Positions 9,977 to 18,345 of a stretch of DNA of 33,085 nt are shown here, piece after piece. This stretch comes from Caccoplasma intestinavium. GTDB lineage: Bacteria > Bacteroidota > Bacteroidia > Bacteroidales > UBA11471. Numbering within the stretch: position 1 is the stretch's first letter; every line of letters starts with the position of its first letter. Position numbers and translations under genes: made by a program. The DNA lies in the NCBI GenBank assembly GCA_018715885.1, contig DVKT01000054.1, forward strand, positions 1 through 33,085, given 5' to 3'. The notes beneath the pieces are model-generated. The model had not been told where the DNA came from and did no database searches. It was given only the letters and a program-made list of their open reading frames with translations.

Positions 9977-10068
9977 GTCAAGAACCGTGTTGTGCGCATT
10001 CTCGGCTCTGAAACGGGCAGCCGTAAAAAAGATTCCTTAAAGCTGAAGTCGCGAAAAAATTTTGACAT
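9973..10068 (-). other. Possible small upstream ORF (31 codons) coupled to btuB
   Basis: Between the riboswitch and btuB a minus-strand ATG at 10068 opens a 31-codon frame beginning MSKFFRDFSFKES. Its TGA (9975-9973) overlaps the btuB ATG (9976-9974) as ATGA. It could be a translationally coupled leader or chance. No family resemblance is seen. Confidence 0.3.
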
Positions 10069-10112
10069 TGTGGCTCAATCAGGCTCTTTCCTCGAAAGCT
10101 GTTGAATGCGGA

Positions 10113-10290
10113 GTGTATGGCAGGTCTTCTGACTTGTTCCTGCAACAAGCAGCCTTCCCGGTAGAAACCAGTGGCTTAGAGATGGCTTGTGCATACGTAA
10201 TGGAACTCACAGCAGCGGGACTGTCCGGGATTTTCACCCGATTCCCTTTTAATCTCCGTATCCCGATAGGATACATCGAACCAATACGGC
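10113..10290 (-). promoter_or_regulatory. Cobalamin (AdoCbl-type) riboswitch controlling btuB-btuG
   Basis: Read on the minus strand, this segment holds the conserved cobalamin aptamer parts in order: AAAGGGAATC, GGTGAAAATCC, CAGTCCCGCTGCTGTGA (the B12 box region near 10220-10200), AAGCCACTG, the GGGAAGGC loop, and AGTCAGAAGACCTGCC close to 10120. It precedes the btuB-like receptor by about 136 bases. B12 binding would lower expression. No strong terminator was seen between the aptamer and btuB, so control may be at translation. Confidence 0.95.
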
Positions 10291-10292
10291 TG

Positions 10293-10300
10293 CAAAGATA
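10293..10300 (-). promoter_or_regulatory. -7 element for the riboswitch-btuB-btuG transcript
   Basis: TATCTTTG on the minus strand (10300-10293) matches TAnnTTTG and lies directly before the aptamer, so transcription would begin within the first bases of the riboswitch. No clear -33 element. Confidence 0.5.
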
Positions 10301-10354
10301 AATATATTTTTCGGAGAAATTGAGATATATCGATACAAATTTGATGTCTTGGGA

Positions 10355-11359
10355 TTACATGTTTTTTTCATCGGAAGAATGCTCCTCGTCGCTTTCGACT
10401 ATTTGTTGCAGGTCGATGGGTTCTTCGGCGACAAAATCGTTTCGGCGGTATTTGCAATCGCTTATCAGACAATGTCGGCAGTGGCTTTCGTTGCAAGAGT
10501 CGGCATGTACCGAGAAAGTTATTTTTTCGCCCGATTCCCGTTTTACGATTTCTTCAAGGGATTCGCAGGCTCGATGACCTTGCGCTACTGTATAATACCA
10601 GGGAAGAGTGAGGTCGCACTCGATAAAATAGTAAGAGCCGTATTCTAAGATTTTCAGGTTATGTATATCTATCCAGTCGTCTCGTCGGTATTTATTCAGT
10701 ATAGAAGCCGTTCTCATAAGTTTTTCCGGGTCGGCTTTATCGGTAAGTGTGGCGATTGTTTTGCGTAAAATGGAGATTCCCGTGAAAATGATGAGCCCAC
10801 CGAAAATCAAGGCCATGAGGCTATCAATGAGAGTTATACCGGTAATTTTTACAAGAATGAGACCGGCGACGAGCCCTATGGTCGAATAGGTGTCCGATTG
10901 CAAATGTTTGCCTCCGGCGACAAGTGCTTCGGACCGGTGTTTACGTCCCGTTTTGATACTGAGCATGCCCAGAAAGTAATTGGCTATACCGGCTGCTGCC
11001 GTGATATAGATACCTATATCGAGGTGGCTGAGGGGGGAAGGGGTGAACAGTCGTTCGAAGCCGTGGTAGATAATAATCGCACCGGCCATAATGATGAGTA
11101 TTCCTTCCATTGAGGCCGAAATCATTTCTATCTTTCCGTGTCCGAAAGGGTGGCTGTCGTCGCGGGGACGGGAGGCGAGTCTTATGCAATAAAGGCTTAT
11201 ACCGCCGGCGGCGACGTTGACGATACTTTCCATGGCATCGGTAAATATGGCTGCCGATCCGGTAAGCAGGTAAGCAATGAATTTCCCTACCAATAGGATA
11301 ATCGAGCAGCCGAAGATGAGACTTTGGATTTTTTGTTTGATTTTTGGCTCCGATTCCAT
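10355..11359 (-). CDS. Cation diffusion facilitator (CDF) metal exporter
   Basis: Inner-membrane proton-coupled divalent metal exporter. About six membrane helices fill residues 12-205, with the CDF signature around FTDAMESIVN (TM2) and the HxxxD metal site in KHLQSDTYSTIG (TM5). HPFGHGKIE after TM2 is the usual cytoplasmic loop. The C-terminal cytoplasmic domain (about 210-334) ends with an unusual cysteine/histidine cluster, HADSCNESHCRHCLISDCKYR. Length (334) is slightly above average because of that tail. It ends 55 bases before the btuB riboswitch promoter and follows the thioredoxin gene. The metal (Zn, Fe, Mn or Co) cannot be decided. Confidence 0.9.
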   Translation of the reverse strand: MESEPKIKQKIQSLIFGCSIILLVGKFIAYLLTGSAAIFTDAMESIVNVAAGGISLYCIRLASRPRDDSHPFGHGKIEMISASMEGILIIMAGAIIIYHGFERLFTPSPLSHLDIGIYITAAAGIANYFLGMLSIKTGRKHRSEALVAGGKHLQSDTYSTIGLVAGLILVKITGITLIDSLMALIFGGLIIFTGISILRKTIATLTDKADPEKLMRTASILNKYRRDDWIDIHNLKILEYGSYYFIECDLTLPWYYTVAQGHRACESLEEIVKRESGEKITFSVHADSCNESHCRHCLISDCKYRRNDFVAEEPIDLQQIVESDEEHSSDEKNM

Positions 11360-11387
11360 AATTATTTGGTGGGTATAAATATAAAAA

Positions 11388-11416
11388 TCCTATCGGCTGC
11401 ATTGCAGCCGATAGGA
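11388..11416 (-). terminator. Terminator of the thioredoxin gene
   Basis: A perfect 14-bp inverted repeat with a single central base (TCCTATCGGCTGCA and its complement). On the minus strand ATTTTTATATTT follows, 24 bases after the thioredoxin stop. Confidence 0.85.
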
Positions 11417-11440
11417 AAGCTTTAAAAAAGTCCGTAAGTC

Positions 11441-11755
11441 TTACAGATTTGCTTCGATTTTTGCTTTCAAGTCGGCTTTTGATGAAGCGCCTACTTGCTT
11501 GTCGACGAGTTTGCCACCTTTGAAGAAAAGTAAGGTAGGGATATTGCGTATGCCCATTTCGCTGCTCAATGCGTTGTCGTCATCGACATTGTATTTGCCG
11601 ATAATGGCTTTTCCTTCGAATTCGGCTGCAAGTTCATCGACAGCGGGTGCGATGCTGCGGCACGGTCCGCACCATTCTGCCCAAAAGTCTACGACTACGA
11701 GTTTGTCTTGAGCCAAAAGCTCTTTGTAATTAGCATCGGTAATTTTCTGTGCCAT
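11441..11755 (-). CDS. trxA: Thioredoxin
   Basis: Cytosolic disulfide reductase of 104 residues, the standard thioredoxin length. The active site WCGPC is at residues 28-32, preceded by VVVDFWAE. The buried Asp (VVDFW) and the cis-proline in RNIPTLLFFKGG are present. No signal peptide, so it should act in the cytoplasm on substrates such as ribonucleotide reductase or peroxiredoxins. It lies between dnaE and the CDF gene on the same strand, but has its own -7 element (11799-11806) and terminator (11388-11416), so it may be expressed alone. Confidence 0.96.
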   Translation of the reverse strand: MAQKITDANYKELLAQDKLVVVDFWAEWCGPCRSIAPAVDELAAEFEGKAIIGKYNVDDDNALSSEMGIRNIPTLLFFKGGKLVDKQVGASSKADLKAKIEANL

Positions 11756-11798
11756 AATAATAATTTTTTATGTTGTTGAATCTTTATTCATGCAGGCT

Positions 11799-11806
11799 CA
11801 AAGATA
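11799..11806 (-). promoter_or_regulatory. -7 element of the thioredoxin gene
   Basis: TATCTTTG on the minus strand (11806-11799), about 44 bases before the ATG at 11755. No convincing -33 element. Confidence 0.45.
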
Positions 11807-11860
11807 ATAAAAAAACAGTAGATACCCGAAAATGGTTTGTAAAAATCTTCCGGTTATCGG

Positions 11861-14800
11861 TCAGGCGATTTCGCTTTCCAATTCGAGTATGGTTTCTTCA
11901 TTTTCTTCGTCAACTTCTGTCGGATTATCCGACAAGTATTTGATGCCGTTTATTTTAAATTCTATATTGCTGTTTATCAGAAATTTTGTGATTTCACTGA
12001 TGTCGGATATCTTGAAGGGCCGTGCAAATAAGTTGATAGTATGTTCGGGATCTCTTTCGTCGATAAGTTCGAAATAGAGTTTGGTTTTTCCTTCATTATC
12101 GTTAGGCAGGTTCTCATGGAGAACGTCGACCATGGCTCGGTCCACCGATTCGCTGGGTAAAACGATGGTCAGGTTTTCGATGATCCGGTCATTTACATCC
12201 GGCAGTAATTCTATCGTGTTTATTTTTACGGTGAGCATCGTGCTATCGCGGAATCGGGGTTCGACGCGACCTCGTATATAGACGTAGAGATTGGAAACCC
12301 CGAATTTGTGGAAATTCACATAATCGTTGCCCATCAAGAAAAATTCGCCGATGCCGGAATAGTCTTCGACTTTAATTATGCCGAAAGACTTGTTGTTTTT
12401 GGTGATTCCTTCCCGGTAGCCCACGACGATACCGCCCATCGAGAGGTCGCGACCTTTGAGTGCTTCGAGATCGTCCAGTTCTTTCATGCGGGTGTTGCAG
12501 CCATATTGTAAGGCTATGCGGTATTTATCGAGCGGATGGGCTGATAGATAGATACCGATCAACTCTTTTTCTTTGTTCAGTTTTTCCAAATCCGACCACG
12601 CTTCCGTCTCGGGAATTACGGGACGGGCTACCTCTACGGCGTTGGTGGCGCCGAATAGGGAGTTGCTTTGCATGTTTTGGTCTATTTGGTATTTATTGCC
12701 GTATCGGACGAGAATTTCGGAGAAACTCTCGCTCTTACTATTTACCGACATGTAACATTCCCGTTTTAACCCAAAGCAATCGAATCCACCCGACATGGCG
12801 ATGCATTCGATGTTTTTACGGTTGCAGGCCGACAGGTTGACCCTTTGCACGAAATCGAAAATATCGGTGAAAGGACCATTTTTTTCCCGTTCTTCGATGA
12901 TGCACCGGACGGCGTTTTCACCGACGCCTTTCACTGCACCGAGTCCGAAACGGATATTACCTTCTTTGTTTACGGTGAATTTCAGGTAACTTTCATTTAC
13001 ATCGGGGCTGAGTACTTTGATACCCATACTTTTGCATTCGTCCATGAACTTCGTGATTTCGCCGATGTCCGAAATGTTCCGGCTCAGTACCGCCGCCATG
13101 TACTCCGATGGATAATTGGCTTTGAGATAAGCCGTCTGGTAAGCAACCCATGAATAGCAGGTCGCGTGAGACTTGTTGAATGCATATGATGCGAAGTCTT
13201 CCCAGTCGGCCCAAATTTTTTCGAGGATTTTACGGTCGTGCCCGTTTTTCTCTCCGCCGCTGATAAAAAGCGGTTTTAACTCATCGAGTTTTTCCTTAAT
13301 TTTTTTACCCATCGCTTTACGCAATCCGTCGGATTGGCCTCGGGTGAAGTTGGCCAGCATACGGGAAAGCAACATCACCTGCTCTTGATACACGGTAATG
13401 CCGTAAGTATCTTTCAAATATTTTTCCATGATGGGGATATCGTAGGTGATTTTTTCTTTTCCGTGTTTACGGGCAATGAACGACGGTATATATTTCATGG
13501 GCCCCGGACGGTAGAGGGCGTTCATGGCGATGAGATCTTCGAAGGTCGAAGGTTGCAGTTCCCGCAAGTATTTTTGCATTCCCGGCGACTCGAATTGGAA
13601 TGTGCCTATCGTGCGGCCTTCTCCATAAAGTTTATAAGTGGCCGGGTCGTTGATATCGATGTTGTCGATGTCTATATCGATACCTCGTGATAACTTGATG
13701 TTGGTCAATGCCTCTTTGATGATAGAGAGGGTCTTCAATCCGAGGAAGTCCATCTTGATAAGTCCGGTATCTTCGATGACCGATCCTTCGTATTGGGTTA
13801 CCAGCAGTTTTTCTCCGGTTTCCTTATCGTCGGCCGTGCTTACGGGAACCCAATCGGTAATATCGTCCCGGCAAATAATTGTCCCGCAGGCGTGTACGCC
13901 TGTGCCTCTTACGTTGCCTTCGAGCATTTGAGCGTATTTCATTGTGTTGCGTGTACGTTCGTCTTCGCAAGCGGCCCGTAAGTCGGGAACGGCGGCAATG
14001 CAATTTTTTATATTTATTTTGGGTGATTTGCCGTTGACTTCGGGCAGACGGTCGGGAATGAGTTTGGTGAGGCGTATCGACTCGGAGAGAGGCAATTCCT
14101 CCACACGGGCTACGTCTTTGATGGCCATTTTGGTTGCCATCGTGCCGTAGGTGATGATATGTGCTACTTTTTCATGGCCGTATTTCTCGGTAACCCACCG
14201 CAAAACTTCCCCACGGCCGTCATCGTCGAAATCGATATCGATATCGGGAAGGGATATACGGTCGGGGTTGAGGAAGCGCTCGAACAGCAAATCGTATTTA
14301 ATTGGGTCTATCTGTGTGATACCCAGACAATACGCGACCGCCGATCCGGCCGCTGAACCACGGCCGGGACCCACCGATACGCCCATGTTGCGAGCGGCGG
14401 CGATAAAGTCCTGCACGATGAGGAAGTATCCCGGGAAACCCATCGTTTTCATGATGTGCAGCTCGAAGATGATACGTTCTTCTATCTCTTTGTCGAGCGG
14501 ATTTCCGTATCGCTTGTAAGCTCCGTCGTATGCCAGCTTTTTGAGATAGTCGGCTTCGAGTTTGATTCGATACAGTTTGTCATACCCGCCCAGAACCTTG
14601 ATTTTTTTCTCGGCTGCGTCTTGGGAAAGTACGACGTTTCCGTTTTCGTCTTGTGTAAATTCGTCGAAAAGGTCTTTTTCGGTATATTTTTTACGGTATT
14701 CTTCTTCTGTACCGAAGTCGGTCGGAATTTCAAATGTCGGCATGATAGGTGCGTGGTCGATGCTGTATGTCTCGACTTTGTCGCATATCTCGATCGTATT

Positions 14801-15745
14801 GGCGAGAGCCTCGGGCACATCGCCGAATACTCCGTTCATTTCTTCGGTTGTCTTCAACCATTCCTGTTTCGAGTAACCCATGTTCGGGTTACTCTCGTGT
14901 ATGGTACGTCCCGTATTGAGGCAAATGAGGCGTTCGTGGGCATCGGCGTGTTCTTCATTTACAAAATGCACGTCGTTGGTACAAATGAGCTTTATCCCGA
15001 ATTTTTGAGCATATTTCAATAATTGCTCGTTTACTTCCTGCTGTCTCTCGAACGTTTCGTGGTTGGCGTTCGGTACGGTGGCTTTATGCCGTTGCATTTC
15101 GAGATAGTAATCTTCTCCGAAAATATTTTTGTACCATAAAATCGCTTCTTCTACCTCTTCGGGTGTACCGTGCATGATTTTCTGTGGAATTTCTCCTCCG
15201 AGACAAGCCGATGCAATGATGAGCCCTTCGTGGTATTTTTCCAGCTCCACGCGGTCGGTACGAGGACGCATGTAGAAACCCTCTGTCCATGCTTTCGAGA
15301 CGAGTTTGATGAGGTTATGATACCCTTTCTCGTTTTTGGCGAGTACGATCAAGTGGTATCCGCTTTGGTCTTCTTTCCCGTTTTTATCGTGCAAACGTTT
15401 ACGGGCGACATACATTTCACAACCGATAATGGGCTTGAACGGCTTTTTCGATTTTGCTTTTTCGAGTTGGGTTTGCAGCTCCGCCAGCTTGTTCTCCTTG
15501 TCGGGGTCATCGTCGGTTACGGCGGCAATTTTTTGCTCGATTTCCTGTATGGCGCTTTTCAGTTTACCGTTTTTCTTTTTGATGTAGTTGTAAAATTCCT
15601 TCACACCGAACATATTTCCGTGGTCGGTCAGGGCGATTCCCGGCATACCGTCATCGTGCGCTTTGTCTACCAGCGCTTGTATGCTTGCTTGCCCGTCGAG
15701 AACAGAATATTGAGAGTGAACATGCAGATGTACAAATGGTTGCAT
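11861..15745 (-). CDS. dnaE: DNA polymerase III subunit alpha
   Basis: Replicative polymerase catalytic subunit. The N-terminal PHP domain starts FVHLHVHSQYSVLDG and continues ALTDHGNMFGVKEFY; a lysine-rich, coiled-coil-like insertion lies at about residues 58-100. The palm holds GPGRGSAAGSAVAY, then PDIDIDF near residues 500-506 (two catalytic Asp) and the third Asp in KMDFLGLKTL near 664. The fingers carry FQFESPGMQKYLRELQP and MNALYRPGPM. A helix-hairpin-helix region with GLGAVKGVGENA is near 930, and an OB-fold begins near 1100 (RDLSMGGIVVGYREG). At 1294 residues it is a DnaE1-type enzyme, slightly longer than E. coli DnaE (1160). The hairpin at 15790-15814 lies upstream; a weak -7-like TATCTTTA is near 15779-15772. 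Confidence 0.97.
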   Translation of the reverse strand: MQPFVHLHVHSQYSVLDGQASIQALVDKAHDDGMPGIALTDHGNMFGVKEFYNYIKKKNGKLKSAIQEIEQKIAAVTDDDPDKENKLAELQTQLEKAKSKKPFKPIIGCEMYVARKRLHDKNGKEDQSGYHLIVLAKNEKGYHNLIKLVSKAWTEGFYMRPRTDRVELEKYHEGLIIASACLGGEIPQKIMHGTPEEVEEAILWYKNIFGEDYYLEMQRHKATVPNANHETFERQQEVNEQLLKYAQKFGIKLICTNDVHFVNEEHADAHERLICLNTGRTIHESNPNMGYSKQEWLKTTEEMNGVFGDVPEALANTIEICDKVETYSIDHAPIMPTFEIPTDFGTEEEYRKKYTEKDLFDEFTQDENGNVVLSQDAAEKKIKVLGGYDKLYRIKLEADYLKKLAYDGAYKRYGNPLDKEIEERIIFELHIMKTMGFPGYFLIVQDFIAAARNMGVSVGPGRGSAAGSAVAYCLGITQIDPIKYDLLFERFLNPDRISLPDIDIDFDDDGRGEVLRWVTEKYGHEKVAHIITYGTMATKMAIKDVARVEELPLSESIRLTKLIPDRLPEVNGKSPKINIKNCIAAVPDLRAACEDERTRNTMKYAQMLEGNVRGTGVHACGTIICRDDITDWVPVSTADDKETGEKLLVTQYEGSVIEDTGLIKMDFLGLKTLSIIKEALTNIKLSRGIDIDIDNIDINDPATYKLYGEGRTIGTFQFESPGMQKYLRELQPSTFEDLIAMNALYRPGPMKYIPSFIARKHGKEKITYDIPIMEKYLKDTYGITVYQEQVMLLSRMLANFTRGQSDGLRKAMGKKIKEKLDELKPLFISGGEKNGHDRKILEKIWADWEDFASYAFNKSHATCYSWVAYQTAYLKANYPSEYMAAVLSRNISDIGEITKFMDECKSMGIKVLSPDVNESYLKFTVNKEGNIRFGLGAVKGVGENAVRCIIEEREKNGPFTDIFDFVQRVNLSACNRKNIECIAMSGGFDCFGLKRECYMSVNSKSESFSEILVRYGNKYQIDQNMQSNSLFGATNAVEVARPVIPETEAWSDLEKLNKEKELIGIYLSAHPLDKYRIALQYGCNTRMKELDDLEALKGRDLSMGGIVVGYREGITKNNKSFGIIKVEDYSGIGEFFLMGNDYVNFHKFGVSNLYVYIRGRVEPRFRDSTMLTVKINTIELLPDVNDRIIENLTIVLPSESVDRAMVDVLHENLPNDNEGKTKLYFELIDERDPEHTINLFARPFKISDISEITKFLINSNIEFKINGIKYLSDNPTEVDEENEETILELESEIA

Positions 15746-15789
15746 AATGATTTTCGGGATATGATTTACGAGGTAAAGATAAGAAAAAG

Positions 15790-15814
15790 AGGGATAATAA
15801 AACCTATTATCCCT
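15790..15814. repeat. Hairpin between divergent dnaE and acetyltransferase genes
   Basis: A 10-bp inverted repeat (AGGGATAATA / TATTATCCCT) with a 5-base loop, followed by a T-rich run on the minus strand. It may stop stray transcription toward dnaE or bind a regulator; the function is not evident. Confidence 0.45.
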
Positions 15815-15916
15815 TATAAAAATCGTTTGTCTTGTCTTCTTTACATCTCAATCATTTGGTTTAGAGATTGAAACGGACTTGTGGAGAAAAGCAGATATTT
15901 ATTTGTGTAATCTGCT

Positions 15917-15924
15917 TATATTTG
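15917..15924 (+). promoter_or_regulatory. -7 element of the acetyltransferase gene
   Basis: TATATTTG matches TAnnTTTG and lies 18 bases before the ATG at 15943, giving a very short 5' UTR. It is the reason for preferring that start. Confidence 0.45.
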
Positions 15925-15942
15925 CCGGTAAAATTACAGCAT

Positions 15943-16431
15943 ATGATAAGACCGGTAAAACAGCAGGATATATCCTTTATGGCCGATATTTATAACGAAT
16001 ATGTCGTACACGGTACGGCAACTTTCGAGGAGGTTCCTTTGACCGAAGAGGAGATGAGTCGCCGGATTATAGATATTTCGAGTCGCTTCCCTTGTTTGGT
16101 CTGTGAGATCGATGAGAGAGTGGTTGGTTATTGTTATGCCCACTTGTGGAAAGGATATGGGGCCTATAAACATACGTTGGAAACGACGGTCTACCTGTCG
16201 CCGGATTATATAGGAAAGGGAATAGGTTCGCTGCTGATGAGCGAGTTGGTTGCTGATTGTCGCAGGCGGGGATACAAGGTATTGATTGCTTGTATAACAG
16301 GGGGAAATGAGTCGAGTATTGCATTACACCGAAAATTGGGATTCAGAAAAGTTTCTCATTTCGAAAAAGTCGGACAGAAATTCGGTCGTTGGTTAGATGT
16401 CGAAGATTACGAGTTGTTATTGGATTGTTGA
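15943..16431 (+). CDS. GNAT N-acetyltransferase (Pat/MnaT/YncA type)
   Basis: Cytosolic acetyltransferase of the phosphinothricin/L-amino-acid acetyltransferase group. It begins MIRPVKQQDISFMADIYN, followed by TATFEEVPLTEEEM, YCYAHLWKGYGAYKHTLETTVYL, the acetyl-CoA pyrophosphate loop DYIGKGIGSLLM and the C-terminal NESSIALHRKLGFRKVSHFEKVGQ, a pattern characteristic of this family. Members acetylate methionine derivatives, other small amino acids or the herbicide phosphinothricin. The frame is open back to 15868, but the extra 25 residues lack family similarity and a -7 element at 15917-15924 lies inside them, so the start is the ATG at 15943 (162 residues). Monocistronic. Confidence 0.88.
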   Translation: MIRPVKQQDISFMADIYNEYVVHGTATFEEVPLTEEEMSRRIIDISSRFPCLVCEIDERVVGYCYAHLWKGYGAYKHTLETTVYLSPDYIGKGIGSLLMSELVADCRRRGYKVLIACITGGNESSIALHRKLGFRKVSHFEKVGQKFGRWLDVEDYELLLDC

Positions 16432-16439
16432 TTCCTCAT

Positions 16440-17040
16440 TTTTTCTCTATTGCGAAGAAGTTACCAAGAAAGGTCGTCCACCGGTTATCGGGAACTCCTG
16501 CCTCTCGCTTCATTCGCCGGCGGGGCTGCGGAACTCGCTGTGCTCAAACAGTCCTCTTTTTTTCATATTTTCCTTTGCTCTCGCCAGCCCGATAAAGGTG
16601 GGCATTTTTCCACCCCGATACTATCTGCCGTTGAGGGTGAAGGCGATAGCCCGACGAGGAATCTTCTGAAAAAATCTATTTGAGATTCTTCGGGGTTACA
16701 CACTCTCAGAATGAGATTCATTTGTTATCTCGAACCCGCCGCAAGCGGTGTGAGGGATCTTTTGCTCGTTTAGTAGGAGATTCTTCATTCCGCTTACGCT
16801 ACGTTCAGAATGACAACCGTGTCATTCCGAACCGAGACCTATGGTCGAGTGTGAGGAATCTCCTCTTTCTATCTTCCTCGCAATAGTAGCGATTGCACTC
16901 TCGCTTTATCGGAGATTCTTCGGTACTTTACACCTCAGAATGGCAATAATGTCATCTCGAACGTAGGTGGAAGATCTTATACAATAATGTTCGCTTTGAG
17001 GGAGATTCTTCCTCCCTGCGGTCGTCAGAATGACGGTTTT
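16440..17040. repeat. Intergenic repeat block with four GAGATTCTTC units
   Basis: No gene is supported here. The first part (about 16490-16640, including GGGGCTGCGGAACTCGCT and a CTCGCCAGCCCGATAAAGG stretch) looks like a dispersed element. From about 16656 the sequence alternates between GAGATTCTTC starts (16682, 16777, 16912, 17002), each followed by TCAGAATG(A/G), and inverted partners of the GAGGAATCT type (about 16656, 16752, 16853, 16968), often joined by a TGACAACCGTGTCA-like palindrome. Such paired inverted units resemble REP-like extragenic palindromes of Bacteroidetes. Short open frames in the block are chance. Confidence 0.75.
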
Positions 17041-17069
17041 TAGAGTACTTACGATTAGAAAATGTCGGG

Positions 17070-17109
17070 TTATAAAAACGCCACGTTTGCAAACGTGGCG
17101 TTTTTATAA
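17070..17109. terminator. Strong bidirectional terminator after uxuA
   Basis: A perfect 40-base palindrome with a GC-rich core (CGCCACGTTTG) flanked by AAAAA/TTTTT. It lies 45 bases after the uxuA stop on the minus strand and also separates the gene from the repeat block. Confidence 0.88.
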
Positions 17110-17153
17110 ATGTTCCATGAGGAAATGCTAAAAGAGGATTCCGTCCCGATCGA

Positions 17154-18329
17154 TTAGGATTGCGTCATCGAGCATGCGATCCCTTTTTCGAGACCGCGCA
17201 GTTCGGCCAGTCCGCGCAGGCGTCCTAAACAGGAATAGCCTGGATTGGTTTTCTTTTTCAAGTCGTCTATCATCTGATGGCCGTGGTCGGGCCGCATAGG
17301 AATAGATACACCCCGACGTTGTTGCAGCAGTAGAAAATTTTTCATGACATTGTACATATCCACATCGCCTTCGAGGTGGTTGGCTTCGAAGAAGTTTCCT
17401 TCGGCATCGCGTTGGGTACTGCGCAGGTGTACGAAGTTGATACGATCACCCAGCCGTTCCATCATTCCGGCCAAATCATTGTCGGCGCGTACTCCGAAAG
17501 AGCCGGTGCAAAGGCATAGTCCGTTCGACGGGTTGGGGACGGCCTCGACGAGTTTTATAAAGTCGGCTTCGGTACTGAGTATGCGGGGTAATCCTAAGAT
17601 AGGATAGGGTGGATCGTCGGGGTGAATGACGAGTTTTATCCCGGCTTCATCGGCAACGGGAGTGATTTCTCGCAAGAAGTAGATGAGGTGGGAGCGAAGT
17701 TTCTCGGCGTCGATGTCGCGGTATCGGTCGAGTGCTTCTTGGAATTGCTGTAATGTAAAACTTTCTTCCGAACCCGGAAGTCCTGCTATCATGTTCCGCA
17801 CGAGCCGATCTTTTTCCTCTTCCGACATTTGTTCATATCGTTTGTAGGCCAGCGTCTTTTCTTCGTCGGAGTATTCGTTTTCGGCACCGGGACGTTTTAA
17901 GATATATAGGTCGAAGGCGACGAAAGCGGCCCGTTCAAAACGCAGTGCTTTCGATCCGTCGGGTAAAGTGTAGGCGAGGTCGGTACGAGTCCAGTCGAGT
18001 ACCGGCATGAAGTTGTATGTAACGGTGTAGATACCGCAATGTGCCAGATTGCGGAGACTCTCTTTATAATTTTCGATGTATTTCTGGAAATCGCCCGTTT
18101 GGGTTTTGATATGTTCGTGTACGGGGACGCTTTCGACTACCGACCATTTCAGTCCGGCAGCCTCGATGAGATTTTTACGTTTTTCGATCTCCTCGATGCT
18201 CCATACTTCTCCGTTGGGAATTTGATGCAAGGCGGTTACGATGCCGGTTGCTCCGGCTTGGCGTATGTCTTGCAGGCTGACGGGATCATTCGGCCCGTAC
18301 CATCTCCATGTTTGTTCGCAAAGTATCAT
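17154..18329 (-). CDS. uxuA: Mannonate dehydratase
   Basis: Converts D-mannonate to 2-keto-3-deoxy-gluconate in glucuronate degradation. Starting at the ATG at 18329 the protein begins MILCEQTWRWYGPNDPVSLQ, aligning with the start of known UxuA (EQTWRWYGPNDPVSL). The frame extends 17 codons further up, into the SDR gene, without family similarity. Family signals include GATGIVTALHQIPNGEVWS, YNFMPVLDWTRTDL, the metal-site region LVIHPDDPPYPILGLPRI, CTGSFGVRADND, FVHLRSTQRD and IPMRPDHGHQMIDD. Length is 391, close to E. coli UxuA (394). It follows the SDR oxidoreductase by 16 bases, so the pair forms the mannonate arm of hexuronate catabolism. No isomerase (uxaC), transporter or regulator is adjacent. 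Confidence 0.95.
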   Translation of the reverse strand: MILCEQTWRWYGPNDPVSLQDIRQAGATGIVTALHQIPNGEVWSIEEIEKRKNLIEAAGLKWSVVESVPVHEHIKTQTGDFQKYIENYKESLRNLAHCGIYTVTYNFMPVLDWTRTDLAYTLPDGSKALRFERAAFVAFDLYILKRPGAENEYSDEEKTLAYKRYEQMSEEEKDRLVRNMIAGLPGSEESFTLQQFQEALDRYRDIDAEKLRSHLIYFLREITPVADEAGIKLVIHPDDPPYPILGLPRILSTEADFIKLVEAVPNPSNGLCLCTGSFGVRADNDLAGMMERLGDRINFVHLRSTQRDAEGNFFEANHLEGDVDMYNVMKNFLLLQQRRGVSIPMRPDHGHQMIDDLKKKTNPGYSCLGRLRGLAELRGLEKGIACSMTQS

Positions 18330-18345
18330 GACAGGCAAGTTTTTG

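Noticed and set aside
15170..15871. Plus-strand open frame of 233 codons
   Set aside because: Antisense to the start of dnaE; aromatic-rich translation typical of a shadow frame.
16389..16886. Several short open frames (68-90 codons) after the acetyltransferase
   Set aside because: They lie in the REP-like block, overlap each other and translate repeat sequence.
16656..17040. CRISPR-like array
   Set aside because: The repeated units alternate in orientation, vary in spacing and sequence, and have no constant-length spacers or cas genes nearby.
17070..17109. Palindrome as an operator site for a uronate regulator
   Set aside because: It lies 3' of uxuA, has a GC core flanked by A/T runs and behaves like a terminator.
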